DNA of 64,000 nucleotides from Neorhizobium alkalisoli (GCF_007829835.1 NZ_VIWP01000005.1:186001-250000); one strand, 5' to 3'. Positions 35,682 through 43,550 are shown, numbered from the stretch's first letter. Notes: generated by a model from the letters alone, not told the origin. Numbers and translations: made by a program.

Positions 35682-37391
35682 ATGAAGAACTTGAAACTCG
35701 CCCTGATCGGCACGGTGGCGGCGCTTGGCCTTGCCACGTCTGCCGCACAGGCTGCCCGGGGGACGGACGGTGATCTGAAGATCCTGTTCTGGCAGGCGGT
35801 TTCCACCATGAACCCGTATCTTTCGGGTGGCACGAAGGAAGTCTACGCATCCTCGATGGTGATCGAGCCTCTGGCCCGCTACGACGAAAAGGGCGAGCTG
35901 GTACCGATGCTGGTGACCGAGATCCCGACTGTCGCCAATGGCGGCGTTGCCAAGGATCTGCTCAGCATGACCTGGAAGCTGAAGCCTGACGTCAAGTGGG
36001 CAGACGGCACGCCGTTCACTGCCGACGACGCGATCTTCACCTGGCAATATTGCAAGGCGCCGGATGGCGGCTGCGCCCAGGGCGCTTATTTCGAAGGCGT
36101 TAAGTCGGTCGAGGCTCCGGATCCGCACACGGTCAAGATCACCTTCACCGAACCGAAGCCCTACCCCTATTCGGCCTTCGTCGGCGCCCAGTCGCCGATC
36201 ATCCAGAAGAAGCAGTTCGAAAACTGCGTCGGCGCCAAGGCTCCGGGCTGCACGGCGGCCAATTTCGGCCCGATCGGCACCGGCCCCTTCATGGTCAAGG
36301 ATTTCAAGCCGAACGACGTCATCACTTTTGTCGCCAACCCGAACTATCGTGATCCGGCAAAGCCCGCCTTCGCAACGGCCACCCTCAAGGGCGGCGGCGA
36401 CGCGGCCTCTGCCGCCCGCGCAGTTCTGGAAACCGGCGAATACGACTATGCCTGGAACATGCAGGTCGAGCCTGAAGTTCTGGCCACCATGCTGAAAGCC
36501 GGCAAGGGCAAGCTCGAGCGCGCCTTCGGCACCCAGGTCGAACGTATCGACCTCAACTGGATGAACCCGGATCCGAAGCTCGGCGACAAGCGCGCCACCA
36601 AGGAAGGCGGCCCGCATCCGTCGCTCTCCGATCCGGCCGTCCGTCGCGCACTTTCGATGGCGATCGACCGCCAGATCATCGTCGATGCCGGTTACGGCGA
36701 ATCCGGCAAGGCAACCTGCAACATCGTTCCGGCCCCGGCCGCCGTCGCTTCGACCAAGAACGACAGCTGGTGCCTGAAGCAGGATATCGAAGGCGCCAAC
36801 AAGCTGCTCGACGATGCCGGCTGGAAGAAGGGTCCGGATGGCATCCGCGCCAAGAACGGCGTCAAACTTTCCTTCCTCTACCAGACCTCGACCAACTCGG
36901 TCCGTCAGGCCACCCAGGAACTGGTCAAGGACATGTGGTCGCAGATCGGCGTTGCAACCGAACTGCGCAACATCTCGGCCTCCGTCTATTTCGGCGGTGA
37001 CCCGGCAAGCCCGGACACGTTCCAGAAGTTCTTTGCCGATATCGAAATGCTGACGAACAATTTCGACGGCACCGATCCGGAGAAGTATCTGGCCGGCTGG
37101 CTTTGCGACAAGATGCCGACGCCGGCAAACGGCTGGCAGGGCGAGAACGAAGTTCGTTACTGCAACCCGGCCTATGACAAGAAGGTTGCCGAACTCTCCA
37201 AGACCGCCGATCCGGCAAAGCGCGAAGCGCTTTCCAAGGAACTGAACGACATGCTGACCGAAGAAGGCGCGCATATCCCGCTCGTCCACCGCGGCAGCAC
37301 CTCGTCCCACTCCCTGATGCTGGAAGGCGTCAAGATGAATGCCTGGGACTCGGAACTGTGGAACGTCGCAGACTGGTCGCGCAAGAAGTAA
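35682..37391 (+). CDS. Peptide-type ABC substrate-binding protein (family 5)
   Basis: A 569-aa periplasmic binding protein. The signal peptide is MKNLKLALIGTVAALGLA..AQA (about 24 residues). The mature chain has the family 5 pattern MTWKLKPDVKWADGTPFTADDAIFT, then SDPAVRRALSMAIDRQ, and ends with an aromatic MNAWDSELWNVADW. It has six or more cysteines, unusual in this family (GGCAQG, ENCVGAKAPGC, ATCN, SWCLK, LCDK, RYCN), probably disulfides. ATG 35682 has AAGGGGA 8 nt ahead. It is the first gene of a plus-strand operon with two permeases. Confidence 0.93.
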   Translation: MKNLKLALIGTVAALGLATSAAQAARGTDGDLKILFWQAVSTMNPYLSGGTKEVYASSMVIEPLARYDEKGELVPMLVTEIPTVANGGVAKDLLSMTWKLKPDVKWADGTPFTADDAIFTWQYCKAPDGGCAQGAYFEGVKSVEAPDPHTVKITFTEPKPYPYSAFVGAQSPIIQKKQFENCVGAKAPGCTAANFGPIGTGPFMVKDFKPNDVITFVANPNYRDPAKPAFATATLKGGGDAASAARAVLETGEYDYAWNMQVEPEVLATMLKAGKGKLERAFGTQVERIDLNWMNPDPKLGDKRATKEGGPHPSLSDPAVRRALSMAIDRQIIVDAGYGESGKATCNIVPAPAAVASTKNDSWCLKQDIEGANKLLDDAGWKKGPDGIRAKNGVKLSFLYQTSTNSVRQATQELVKDMWSQIGVATELRNISASVYFGGDPASPDTFQKFFADIEMLTNNFDGTDPEKYLAGWLCDKMPTPANGWQGENEVRYCNPAYDKKVAELSKTADPAKREALSKELNDMLTEEGAHIPLVHRGSTSSHSLMLEGVKMNAWDSELWNVADWSRKK

Positions 37392-37465
37392 TCGCTGGCG
37401 CCGGGCAGGCCTGACAAGGCTTGCCCGGCGCTGCTCTTCTCCGCGCTCGTCTGGAGACATTTTAT

Positions 37466-38476
37466 ATGTTCACATTCACACTGCGGCGATTGCTGTTTGC
37501 AATCCCGACCCTGCTGGTCATCAGCTTCATCATCTTCGCGCTTCTCGATCTGGCGCCCAACGATCCGACCGGCGACCTGCCTTTGACGATCCCGCCAGAA
37601 GTCCGCTTGCAGATCCGCGCCTCTCTCGGCCTCGATCAGCCCTTTTTCATCCGTTACATGTATTGGCTGCAGCAGTTCTTTATCAACGAACCGCTGAACA
37701 TCATCGAAAAGCTGACCGGCTGGCAGTTCGGTGATGGCAACCGCATGCGCGTCCTCTCCTGGGCGACCCGCAGTCCGGTGGTCGATCTGATCGTCCAGCG
37801 CCTACCGCAGACGCTGTGGGTCGTCGGCCTCGCCTATCTGTTCGGCATCCTGATCGCCATCCCGATCGGCGTCATCTCCGCCTATCGCCAGTATTCGATC
37901 TTCGACCAGCTCGGCACGTTTGTCTCGATGGTCGGTTACTCGGTCCCGACCTTCTTCACCGGCGTTCTGCTGATCGTCGTCTTTTCCTCCTATCTGCAAT
38001 GGTTCCCGTCGGTTTACGACACCAATCTCGAGGTTAGGGATCTTTCGAGCTTCATTGCCCAGGTGAAACAGATGATCCTACCGGTCGGCGTGCTTGCGCT
38101 CTACAACGCCTCGCAGATCACCCGTTTCGTGCGTGCCTCGATGCTCGACAACCTGCATCAGGATTACGTCCGCACCGCCCGCGCCAAAGGCGTCAAGGAA
38201 AAGGCCGTGCTGCTCGTGCACGTGCTGCGCAACAGCCTGATCCCGGTCGTGACCGTGATCGCGCTCGGCGTGCCAACCATCTTTTCCGGCGCCATCATCA
38301 CCGAACAGATCTTTCGCGTGAATGGTCTCGGCCAGCTTCTGATCATCGCCGTGCAGGGCGCTGACATTCCGCTCGTTCAGACGCTGACCTTCATCTTTGC
38401 GGTCCTGATCGTCCTCTTCAACCTGATTGCCGACGTGCTTTACGGCATTCTCGACCCGAGGATCCGTTATGACTGA
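37466..38476 (+). CDS. Peptide-type ABC permease (DppB-like)
   Basis: A 336-aa inner-membrane permease from ATG 37466 (MFTFTLRRLLFAIPTLLVIS). An N-terminal helix is followed by a long periplasmic stretch and five helices. It has the DppB-type loop YVRTARAKGVKEKAVLLVHVLRNSLIPVV and ends DVLYGILDPRIRYD, as usual for this family. It overlaps the next permease by 8 nt (ATGACTGA). The periplasmic insertion around residues 60-95 (FINEPLNIIEKLTGWQFGDG) is longer than in DppB. Confidence 0.92.
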   Translation: MFTFTLRRLLFAIPTLLVISFIIFALLDLAPNDPTGDLPLTIPPEVRLQIRASLGLDQPFFIRYMYWLQQFFINEPLNIIEKLTGWQFGDGNRMRVLSWATRSPVVDLIVQRLPQTLWVVGLAYLFGILIAIPIGVISAYRQYSIFDQLGTFVSMVGYSVPTFFTGVLLIVVFSSYLQWFPSVYDTNLEVRDLSSFIAQVKQMILPVGVLALYNASQITRFVRASMLDNLHQDYVRTARAKGVKEKAVLLVHVLRNSLIPVVTVIALGVPTIFSGAIITEQIFRVNGLGQLLIIAVQGADIPLVQTLTFIFAVLIVLFNLIADVLYGILDPRIRYD

Positions 38477-39395
38477 CGCCACCATCGCAACTGCGGAACC
38501 CGCCAAGGCGGCCACCCCTGCCCGCTCGGCTTTTGCCGATATCTGGCACCAGTTCCGCGCCCACAAGGGCGGCGTGGCGGGGCTCATTGTCTTCGTCTTC
38601 ATCGTCGCCGCGGTCTATCTCGGGCCTTATATCCACCGCGTCGCCCCGAACCAGATCAACATCCGCGACAAGAACCAGTGGCCGTCGCTCGCCCACCCGT
38701 TCGGCACCGACAATCTGGGCAAGGACATGCTGGCCCAGGTTCTCGCTGGCGGAAAGACCTCGCTTGCAGTCGGTTTTGCCGCCATGCTGCTGGCGCTTTT
38801 CCTCGGCACGCTTGTCGGCGTTGTCTCGGGTTATTTCCGGCGCATCGACGGTCCGCTGATGCGCCTGACCGACCTGTTTCTCGCCCTGCCGCTGCTGCCG
38901 CTCCTCCTCGTCATCCTGATGTTGTTCCGCGATACGTTGCGGTCGGCATTCGGGCCGGAAACCGGCATCTTCATCCTGATCGTCTTCGTCATCGGCGTCA
39001 CGAGCTGGATGCACACCGCCCGCATCGTCCGCGGCGACGTGCTGGCGGTGAAAAGTCAGGAATTCATCCTGGCGGCGAAATCGAGCGGCATGCGGGAATA
39101 CCGCATCATCCTGCGGCATATCCTGCCCAATGTCCTGTCCTCGATCATGGTTTCGGCAACATTGGGCATCGCATCCGCGATCATCACGGAATCGTCGCTC
39201 AGCTTCCTCGGCCTCGGTTTTCCTTCGGATTACCCGACCTGGGGCCGCCTGCTGTTCGACGGCGCCAACTTCCTGCAGCTGACGCCTTCGCGTGTTCTGT
39301 GGCCCGGCCTTGCGATTTCGGCCACCGTTCTCAGCGTCAATTATATCGGCGACGCGATCCGCGACGCGCTTGATCCGCGCAGCCTCAGACGCTGA
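38469..39395 (+). CDS. Peptide-type ABC permease (DppC-like)
   Basis: A 308-aa second permease from ATG 38469 (MTDATIATAEP). It contains HPFGTDNLGKDMLAQVLAGGKTSLAVG, the EAA-like loop FILAAKSSGMREYRIILRHILPNVL, and ESSLSFLGLGFPSDYPTWGRLL near the end, all hallmarks of DppC/OppC. It completes the membrane channel with the preceding permease. A strong terminator follows 25 bp downstream. Confidence 0.93.
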   Translation: MTDATIATAEPAKAATPARSAFADIWHQFRAHKGGVAGLIVFVFIVAAVYLGPYIHRVAPNQINIRDKNQWPSLAHPFGTDNLGKDMLAQVLAGGKTSLAVGFAAMLLALFLGTLVGVVSGYFRRIDGPLMRLTDLFLALPLLPLLLVILMLFRDTLRSAFGPETGIFILIVFVIGVTSWMHTARIVRGDVLAVKSQEFILAAKSSGMREYRIILRHILPNVLSSIMVSATLGIASAIITESSLSFLGLGFPSDYPTWGRLLFDGANFLQLTPSRVLWPGLAISATVLSVNYIGDAIRDALDPRSLRR

Positions 39396-39420
39396 TTAGC
39401 GGATTGATCTCACCGGTTGG

Positions 39421-39447
39421 AAACGGCGGCTTTTGCCGCCGTTTTCC
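39421..39447 (+). terminator. Rho-independent terminator of the peptide ABC operon
   Basis: A 10-bp perfect stem aaacggcggc / gccgccgttt with a tttt loop, then tccgtt, 25 bp after the permease stop codon. Confidence 0.85.
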
Positions 39448-39506
39448 GTTAAATTGCGGGCCAACGGTGGAATGAAAAAAAGACCTGAAAAAATTCAGAT
39501 TCTTTT

Positions 39507-39531
39507 GGAACCTATTTTCGGGAGCCTCGTT
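39507..39531 (+). promoter_or_regulatory. EcfG (general stress sigma) promoter of a small RNA
   Basis: GGAAC at 39507-39511, 16 bp, then CGTT at 39528-39531 exactly matches the general-stress sigma consensus GGAAC-N16/17-CGTT. No protein gene lies downstream on this strand before 41996; instead there is a highly structured segment ending in a terminator-like stem. Confidence 0.75.
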
Positions 39532-39537
39532 ATCAAA

Positions 39538-39668
39538 GTATCCGAAGGCGACCCCCCGTCCCCCGCCCTACAAAAAGCCTTCGGATATACTCTTCAATCC
39601 CCCTCGAAGAGATGAGCTGGCTCGGTTCCCTCAGGAACCGGGCCAGATCAGTTTTGAGCGCTTTTTTT
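39538..39668 (+). ncRNA. Candidate GsrN-like general-stress small RNA
   Basis: About 131 nt starting just after the EcfG promoter. Hairpin 1 (39537-39549 with 39577-39591, one 2-nt bulge) holds a 27-nt loop with CCCCCC and CCCCC runs. Hairpin 2 (39590-39595 with 39606-39611) displays the loop AATCCCCCTC. Hairpin 3 (39617-39629 with 39634-39646, 13 bp including one wobble) resembles a terminator stem, with T7 following at 39662-39668. C-rich loops that pair with G-rich ribosome-binding sites are typical of alphaproteobacterial trans-acting sRNAs. The known Caulobacter GsrN is sigma-T dependent, has a C-rich 5' loop, and is a general-stress RNA. Position, promoter and loops fit a homologue or analogue. 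Direct evidence of transcription is lacking. Confidence 0.65.
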
Positions 39669-39684
39669 GCGCGCATGACCGCGA

Positions 39685-39702
39685 ACCGGGCAGTTTCCCG
39701 GT
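39685..39702 (-). terminator. Hairpin after the histidine kinase gene
   Basis: A 6-bp stem ACCGGG/CCCGGT (39685-39690 with 39697-39702) lies 26 bp downstream of the kinase stop. There is no T run, so termination there is uncertain. Confidence 0.35.
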
Positions 39703-39727
39703 CAGCGGCAAATGATAATGGAAATCG

Positions 39728-40732
39728 CTATTCGGCAGCGCCCTCGAGCGGGAAGGTCAGACGATAGCTGATCCGCTCGTCGGAAATCACATATTGCGCC
39801 TTGCCATTGACCGAAGCCGGCACGACGCGTTCCAGCACTGTGCTGCCGAAATGCGATTTCAGCGCCTCGTGATCGACCGCAGATCCGTTGACATGGTCGA
39901 GTGCCTCGTCCCAGACCACTTCCAGACATTCATGACCATTCGTATGCGAACGCAGCGAGGTGACGTTGATGGCATTGTGGCTGCGCAGGATGGAGCCATG
40001 GCTGACGGCGTTGACGACCAGTTCGTGCAGCGCAAGCCCCACATGCAGCGAAGCATTCGGTGTCAAAAGCACGTTATCGCCGCTCATGCGGATCAGATGC
40101 CGGTTGTCCGGAAGGTATTTTTCGGTCTGCTGCTGCACCAGTTCGAACAGATAGGCGCCGCGCCAGCTCGAATCCGTGATCAGATCCTGGCTCTGCGATA
40201 GCGAGTAGAGACGACCACGGAACTTGTGCAGGAAGAGATCGAGCGAGCCGGAATAACGCGCCGTCTGCAGCGCAATGCTCTGGATGATGGCAAGCAGGTT
40301 TTTCGAGCGGTGGCTGACTTCGCGCAGCAGGGCTCTCAGCAGCCGCTCGCGGTGCCGCTCTTCCGAACGATCGACAATCGTCGTGACGAGATGAATGCCG
40401 CCCTTTTCGAATTCGACGGCCTGGACCCGGAATTCATAGACGTCTTCCGCGCCGATCGTCACCTCGATATGGCCCTTGCGGCCCGGCTCCGTCATACCCT
40501 TCTTGAGCGTCAGAAGCTTTGCCGCAACCTCGGCGCCAAACAGCACCTCGTCGCTTGGCGCCGAGAATTTCTCGACCGCCCAGCTTTCGGGAAGGTTGGT
40601 GACGAAAAGATAATTGTGGCTTGCATCCTGAATGATGATGCTCGCGCCCAGATCGACGAGTGCCGGCATGAAAAATTCACGCAGTTTATCATCACTCTGA
40701 CCAGCTTGCTGCCATGTCAGCGGATGCGTCAC
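39728..40732 (-). CDS. HWE/HisKA_2-type sensor histidine kinase of the general stress response
   Basis: A 334-aa soluble kinase. A PAS-like sensor (about residues 25-125, with IIIQDASHNYLFVTNLPESW) precedes the H-box REVSHRSKNLLAIIQSIAL, with the phospho-acceptor His near residue 141. The N-box region is HVGLALHELVVNAVSHGSI, followed by a Trp-x-Glu element (LEVVWDE) of the HWE/HisKA_2 subfamily. Such kinases phosphorylate PhyR to release EcfG from NepR. The location beside phyR matches RsiC in Sinorhizobium meliloti. GTG 40732 has GGAG 9 nt upstream. A good EcfG promoter lies about 280 bp upstream, suggesting feedback. There are no membrane helices. Confidence 0.88.
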   Translation of the reverse strand: MTHPLTWQQAGQSDDKLREFFMPALVDLGASIIIQDASHNYLFVTNLPESWAVEKFSAPSDEVLFGAEVAAKLLTLKKGMTEPGRKGHIEVTIGAEDVYEFRVQAVEFEKGGIHLVTTIVDRSEERHRERLLRALLREVSHRSKNLLAIIQSIALQTARYSGSLDLFLHKFRGRLYSLSQSQDLITDSSWRGAYLFELVQQQTEKYLPDNRHLIRMSGDNVLLTPNASLHVGLALHELVVNAVSHGSILRSHNAINVTSLRSHTNGHECLEVVWDEALDHVNGSAVDHEALKSHFGSTVLERVVPASVNGKAQYVISDERISYRLTFPLEGAAE

Positions 40733-41012
40733 TTCTTATCACTCCGTCTGCGGGCTTTCAGGAGAACCGGGCACCCGCCATGGGCACACCGATTTCTCTG
40801 TATTGCCAAAATCTTATAAAGTCTCACACTTTCTGGAACAATCTGCAAACTGCTGATCATTCGAAGAAATGTGGGCGACTTTGAGGGAACATCCGGCAGG
40901 TACTCTAAACATTCGAACGGCGTGTTAAAGCCGCCCGTGATGAACATGGTACCGGCAGGCCAGAAGGCAAGGATGAAAAACCGGTCGTCTGGCCATTCTT
41001 ACCGAATGACCA

Positions 41013-41037
41013 AACGCCGTTTTTCAGAATTCGTTCC
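41013..41037 (-). promoter_or_regulatory. EcfG promoter upstream of the histidine kinase
   Basis: On the minus strand GGAAC (41037-41033), 16 bp, then CGTT (41016-41013). It lies 27-50 bp after the phyR stop codon and about 270 nt from the kinase start. That leaves a long leader across 40733-41005 in which I see no convincing gene, only an open frame of 72 codons ending on the kinase start. Confidence 0.75.
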
Positions 41038-41063
41038 TGTCGGGATGCCGGCATCTTAACGGC

Positions 41064-41858
41064 TCAGGCAGCCGCCCTCACCGTTTCGTTGAAGAACAGC
41101 GCCTGGCTGATCAGCGCCTTGACCATGTCCGGATTGAACGGCTTGGTCACAAGGAAGGCCGGCTCCGGGCGTTCGCCCGTCAGCAGACGTTCCGGGAAGG
41201 CAGTGATGAAGATCACAGGAATGGCCGAGCTCTTGAGGATCTCGTTGACGGCATCGATGCCCGAGCTGCCATCGGCGAGCTGGATATCGGCCAGAACCAT
41301 TTTCGGATGCGACGACTGGAACAGCGACACCGCTTCCTTATGCGTACGGGCGATACCGGTGACGCGGTGGCCGAGATCCTGCACCATCTGCTCGATGTCG
41401 AGCGCGATCAGCGGCTCGTCTTCGATGATCATGATGTCGGTCGCGACTTGACGGGAAATCTCGCGGGAAGCCTCGTCGAGCAGCCGGTTCACTTCGGTCG
41501 TGCTGACGTTCAGAACCTCGGCAGCCTCATCGACCGTGAAACCCTCGACCGAAATCAGCAGGAAGGCATGACGTGCCTGCGACGGGAGGCTGGACAGATT
41601 GGACGCTGCGCGCTGCTCCCAGGCGAAAGGCGACTCCACCGGGCGGATCTCAATCTGCGTGGAACCAAAGATTGCGACAAAAAGTTTATACAGCGAAACC
41701 CGATCCTTGGATGTTTCCGGAAAAATAGAAACGTCCGCAATCAGGGCCTCGAGAACAGCCGCGACATATGCATCCCCAGAAGTCTGCGATCCGGTAACAG
41801 CGCGGGCATAACGGCGCAGATACGGAAGGTGGGACGCAACGCGTGTAGTGAGTGACAT
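41064..41858 (-). CDS. phyR: PhyR, anti-anti-sigma response regulator of the general stress response
   Basis: A 264-aa protein. Residues 1-135 are a sigma-factor-like domain (LTTRVASHLPYLRRYARAVTG, then LPSQARHAFLLISVEGFTVDEA, mimicking sigma region 4) that binds NepR. Residues about 140-260 are a receiver domain (DIMIIEDEPLIALDIEQMV; phospho-acceptor Asp in VLADIQLADG near 191; Lys in FLVTKPFNPD). When phosphorylated it sequesters NepR and frees EcfG. ATG 41858 has GGAG 8 nt ahead; the open frame upstream is not conserved. It is divergent from nepR-ecfG and has its own EcfG promoter. Confidence 0.96.
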   Translation of the reverse strand: MSLTTRVASHLPYLRRYARAVTGSQTSGDAYVAAVLEALIADVSIFPETSKDRVSLYKLFVAIFGSTQIEIRPVESPFAWEQRAASNLSSLPSQARHAFLLISVEGFTVDEAAEVLNVSTTEVNRLLDEASREISRQVATDIMIIEDEPLIALDIEQMVQDLGHRVTGIARTHKEAVSLFQSSHPKMVLADIQLADGSSGIDAVNEILKSSAIPVIFITAFPERLLTGERPEPAFLVTKPFNPDMVKALISQALFFNETVRAAA

Positions 41859-41901
41859 ACAAAATCTCCCCAGGTGCCCGGACGGGCAATTGACTGATAA
41901 C

Positions 41902-41926
41902 AACGTGGGGCCGGAAAAAAAGTTCC
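41902..41926 (-). promoter_or_regulatory. EcfG promoter of phyR
   Basis: Minus strand GGAAC (41926-41922), 16 bp, then CGTT (41905-41902), 44 bp upstream of the phyR ATG; a near-perfect consensus, indicating positive autoregulation. The plus strand carries a mirror GGAAC at 41935-41939. Confidence 0.85.
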
Positions 41927-41934
41927 GCAAGGGG

Positions 41935-41959
41935 GGAACTTTTTTTCGCATCGCACATT
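41935..41959 (+). promoter_or_regulatory. Possible EcfG promoter of nepR-ecfG
   Basis: GGAAC at 41935-41939, then 16 bp and CATTAT at 41956-41961, a weaker -10 than the CGTT consensus. It would place the transcript start about 30 nt before nepR. With the phyR -35 it forms an inverted repeat. Confidence 0.5.
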
Positions 41960-41995
41960 ATAGTTCACACGATATCGCAATGGGCTGCCTTAAGT

Positions 41996-42208
41996 ATGAG
42001 TGATGACCTCAGAAAAAAATCTGATATGACGACTTTCCAATCACAAGAGACAAAACCTGGGACAGTGACGCCGAACGCGTCTATTTCCCGAAAGCTGCGT
42101 GAATTCTATGAGGCCGTCCAGGAAGAAGGAATTCCGGATCGTTTTCTCGATCTGCTCGAAAGGCTTGATGAAGCCGAACGCAACGCCAAACCGGTGGATG
42201 CGAAATGA
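41996..42208 (+). CDS. nepR: NepR anti-sigma factor
   Basis: A 70-aa protein that binds and inactivates EcfG. The core SRKLREFYEAVQEEGIPDRFLDLLERLDEAE is the conserved two-helix NepR signature with the GIPDRFLDLLE motif. The N-terminal 25 residues are polar and unordered, as in other NepR proteins. An in-frame ATG at 42026 is possible, since no clear ribosome site precedes 41996. It overlaps the ecfG start by 4 nt (ATGA), so sigma and anti-sigma are made together. Confidence 0.95.
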   Translation: MSDDLRKKSDMTTFQSQETKPGTVTPNASISRKLREFYEAVQEEGIPDRFLDLLERLDEAERNAKPVDAK

Positions 42209-42771
42209 GCAAGGAAGAGGATAACGACGACCGCGCCTTCAAGCGCGACCTTCTGGCGTCTCTGCCGAACCTGCGCGCCTTCGCCGTGTCCTTGACCGGC
42301 CGCCATGACAAGGCGGACGATCTGGTTCAGGACACGATCATGAAGGCCTGGGCCAACCAGAAGAGCTTTACCGCCGGCACCAACATGCGCGCCTGGCTCT
42401 TCACCATTCTGCGCAACGAATTTTACAGCCAGATGCGCAAGCGTGGCCGTGAAGTGCAGGATAGTGACGGCCTGTTTTCCGAACGCTTTTCGGTTCATCC
42501 CGAACAGCATGGCCGCCTAGACCTGCAGGATTTCCGCAAGGCGCTCGACAAGCTGCCGGATGACCAGCGCGAAGCGATCGTTCTCGTCGGTGCAGCGGGT
42601 TTTGCCTACGAGGAAGCTGCCGAAATCTGCGGCTGTGCCGTCGGTACGATCAAGAGCCGCGTCTCGCGCGCTCGCACAAGACTACAGGAATTGCTCGGTG
42701 TTTCCGGCGAAGTCGATTACGGCCCGGATGCCGGCGACGCAGCGATCACTTCGCGCGCCTTCGGCAGCTGA
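42205..42771 (+). CDS. ecfG: EcfG-type general stress sigma factor
   Basis: A 188-aa ECF sigma factor (RpoE2 of Sinorhizobium) directing RNA polymerase to GGAAC-N16/17-CGTT promoters. Region 2 includes LRAFAVSLTGRHDKADDLVQDTIMKAW and the promoter-opening segment NMRAWLFTILRNEFYSQMRK. Region 4 includes LPDDQREAIVLVGAAGFAYEEAAEICGCAVGTIKSRVSRAR. A ~25-residue C-terminal tail (SGEVDYGPDAGDA...) is typical. It is translated from an ATG overlapping the nepR stop. A strong terminator follows. Confidence 0.96.
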   Translation: MSKEEDNDDRAFKRDLLASLPNLRAFAVSLTGRHDKADDLVQDTIMKAWANQKSFTAGTNMRAWLFTILRNEFYSQMRKRGREVQDSDGLFSERFSVHPEQHGRLDLQDFRKALDKLPDDQREAIVLVGAAGFAYEEAAEICGCAVGTIKSRVSRARTRLQELLGVSGEVDYGPDAGDAAITSRAFGS

Positions 42772-42803
42772 GCCAAACCTCTCCAAAGCAGACGAAACGA
42801 ATG

Positions 42804-42836
42804 GCGCCGCCCCTGGAATGGGGCGGCGCTTCTGTT
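42804..42836 (+). terminator. Rho-independent terminator after ecfG
   Basis: A 10-bp perfect GC-rich stem gcgccgcccc / ggggcggcgc (42804-42813 with 42820-42829) is followed by ttctgttt, 32 bp after the ecfG stop. Confidence 0.8.
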
Positions 42837-42874
42837 TGTGCCGATGACTGCCTCGGATCATCATTTTCTGATCT

Positions 42875-43004
42875 GCCCCTCATCCGCCCTGCCGGGCACC
42901 TTCTCCCCGCGCGCGGGGAGAAGGACACAAGCGGCACGCTCTCAAGCCCAAAGTGAGGCAAGTCCCCTCTCCCCGCCTGCGGGGAGAGGGCTAGGGTGAG
43001 GGGC
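42875..43004. repeat. RIME-like repeat, copy 2
   Basis: Same module as at 1662-1774: gcccctcat at one end, gtgaggggc at the other, and the same gcggggagagggctaggg end. It lies between ecfG and a convergent minus-strand gene. Confidence 0.85.
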
Positions 43005-43090
43005 AACTTTCGCGACAACAGAAAGACACAACGAAAAACGGCCACCCGAACCACGAGCAGCCGTTCCAAAAACAATACAAAAATTCCAGA

Positions 43091-43534
43091 TCAGTCCTCG
43101 CTACCCGACGACCGTCCCACACCCTTCATCAGCAGAAAACCGAGACCGGCAGCGATCGTCACCGCCATCAGCGGCTTCGACTTGATGACGGAAGGCACTG
43201 CCGAAAGCGCGGCCGTCACCATCATCGCCTGGGCGCTGGCGGCCTGGGCAGCCTCCCGCCGCCGCTTGGCTTCCATGCTGTTGGCAATCGCGGCAGAGCC
43301 GATCAGGATCAGCGCCAGAACGATCATGCCGCCGGCAATCGCCAGAAGCGCGATCGACAGACCCCAGCGTTCACCGAGGTAAAGCGCAAGCGCCGTCACC
43401 AGCAGACAATAGGCGGTCAGGAAAAACGCGAACGCGATCCCGTAAAGGATCGCGTTGCGCCTGATCCGGCGCTTCATGGAGCCCATGTCCACTGCAACGA
43501 GGGACGCGAGCAATGGCCCCAATGCACCCAACAT
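43091..43534 (-). CDS. Holin-like (YqjE-type) membrane protein
   Basis: A 147-aa protein with a pair of membrane helices around residues 29-75 (YGIAFAFFLTAYCLLVTALALYL and LSIALLAIAGGMIVLALILIG) and a third weak one near the C-terminus (PLMAVTIAAGLGFLLMKG). The helical pair followed by AKRRREAAQAAS and the final GFLLMKG segment resemble YqjE/phage-holin-superfamily proteins that follow DUF883 genes. It sits 16 bp downstream of the DUF883 gene and shares its EcfG promoter, so it is probably a general-stress membrane protein. Its precise role is unknown. Confidence 0.75.
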   Translation of the reverse strand: MLGALGPLLASLVAVDMGSMKRRIRRNAILYGIAFAFFLTAYCLLVTALALYLGERWGLSIALLAIAGGMIVLALILIGSAAIANSMEAKRRREAAQAASAQAMMVTAALSAVPSVIKSKPLMAVTIAAGLGFLLMKGVGRSSGSED

Positions 43535-43550
43535 CAGCGTGCACCCGACA

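Noticed and set aside
35580..37460. 626-codon minus-strand frame opposite the binding protein at 35682
   Set aside because: Shadow; the plus strand has signal peptide and family 5 motifs, and the minus frame has none.
39433..39615. 60-codon frame through the small RNA region
   Set aside because: It crosses the operon terminator stem and the EcfG promoter, and its residues are low-quality; the RNA explanation accounts for the stems and loops better.
40729..40947. 72-codon frame ahead of the stress kinase
   Set aside because: No ribosome-binding site and no recognisable protein pattern; kept only as a possible leader feature.
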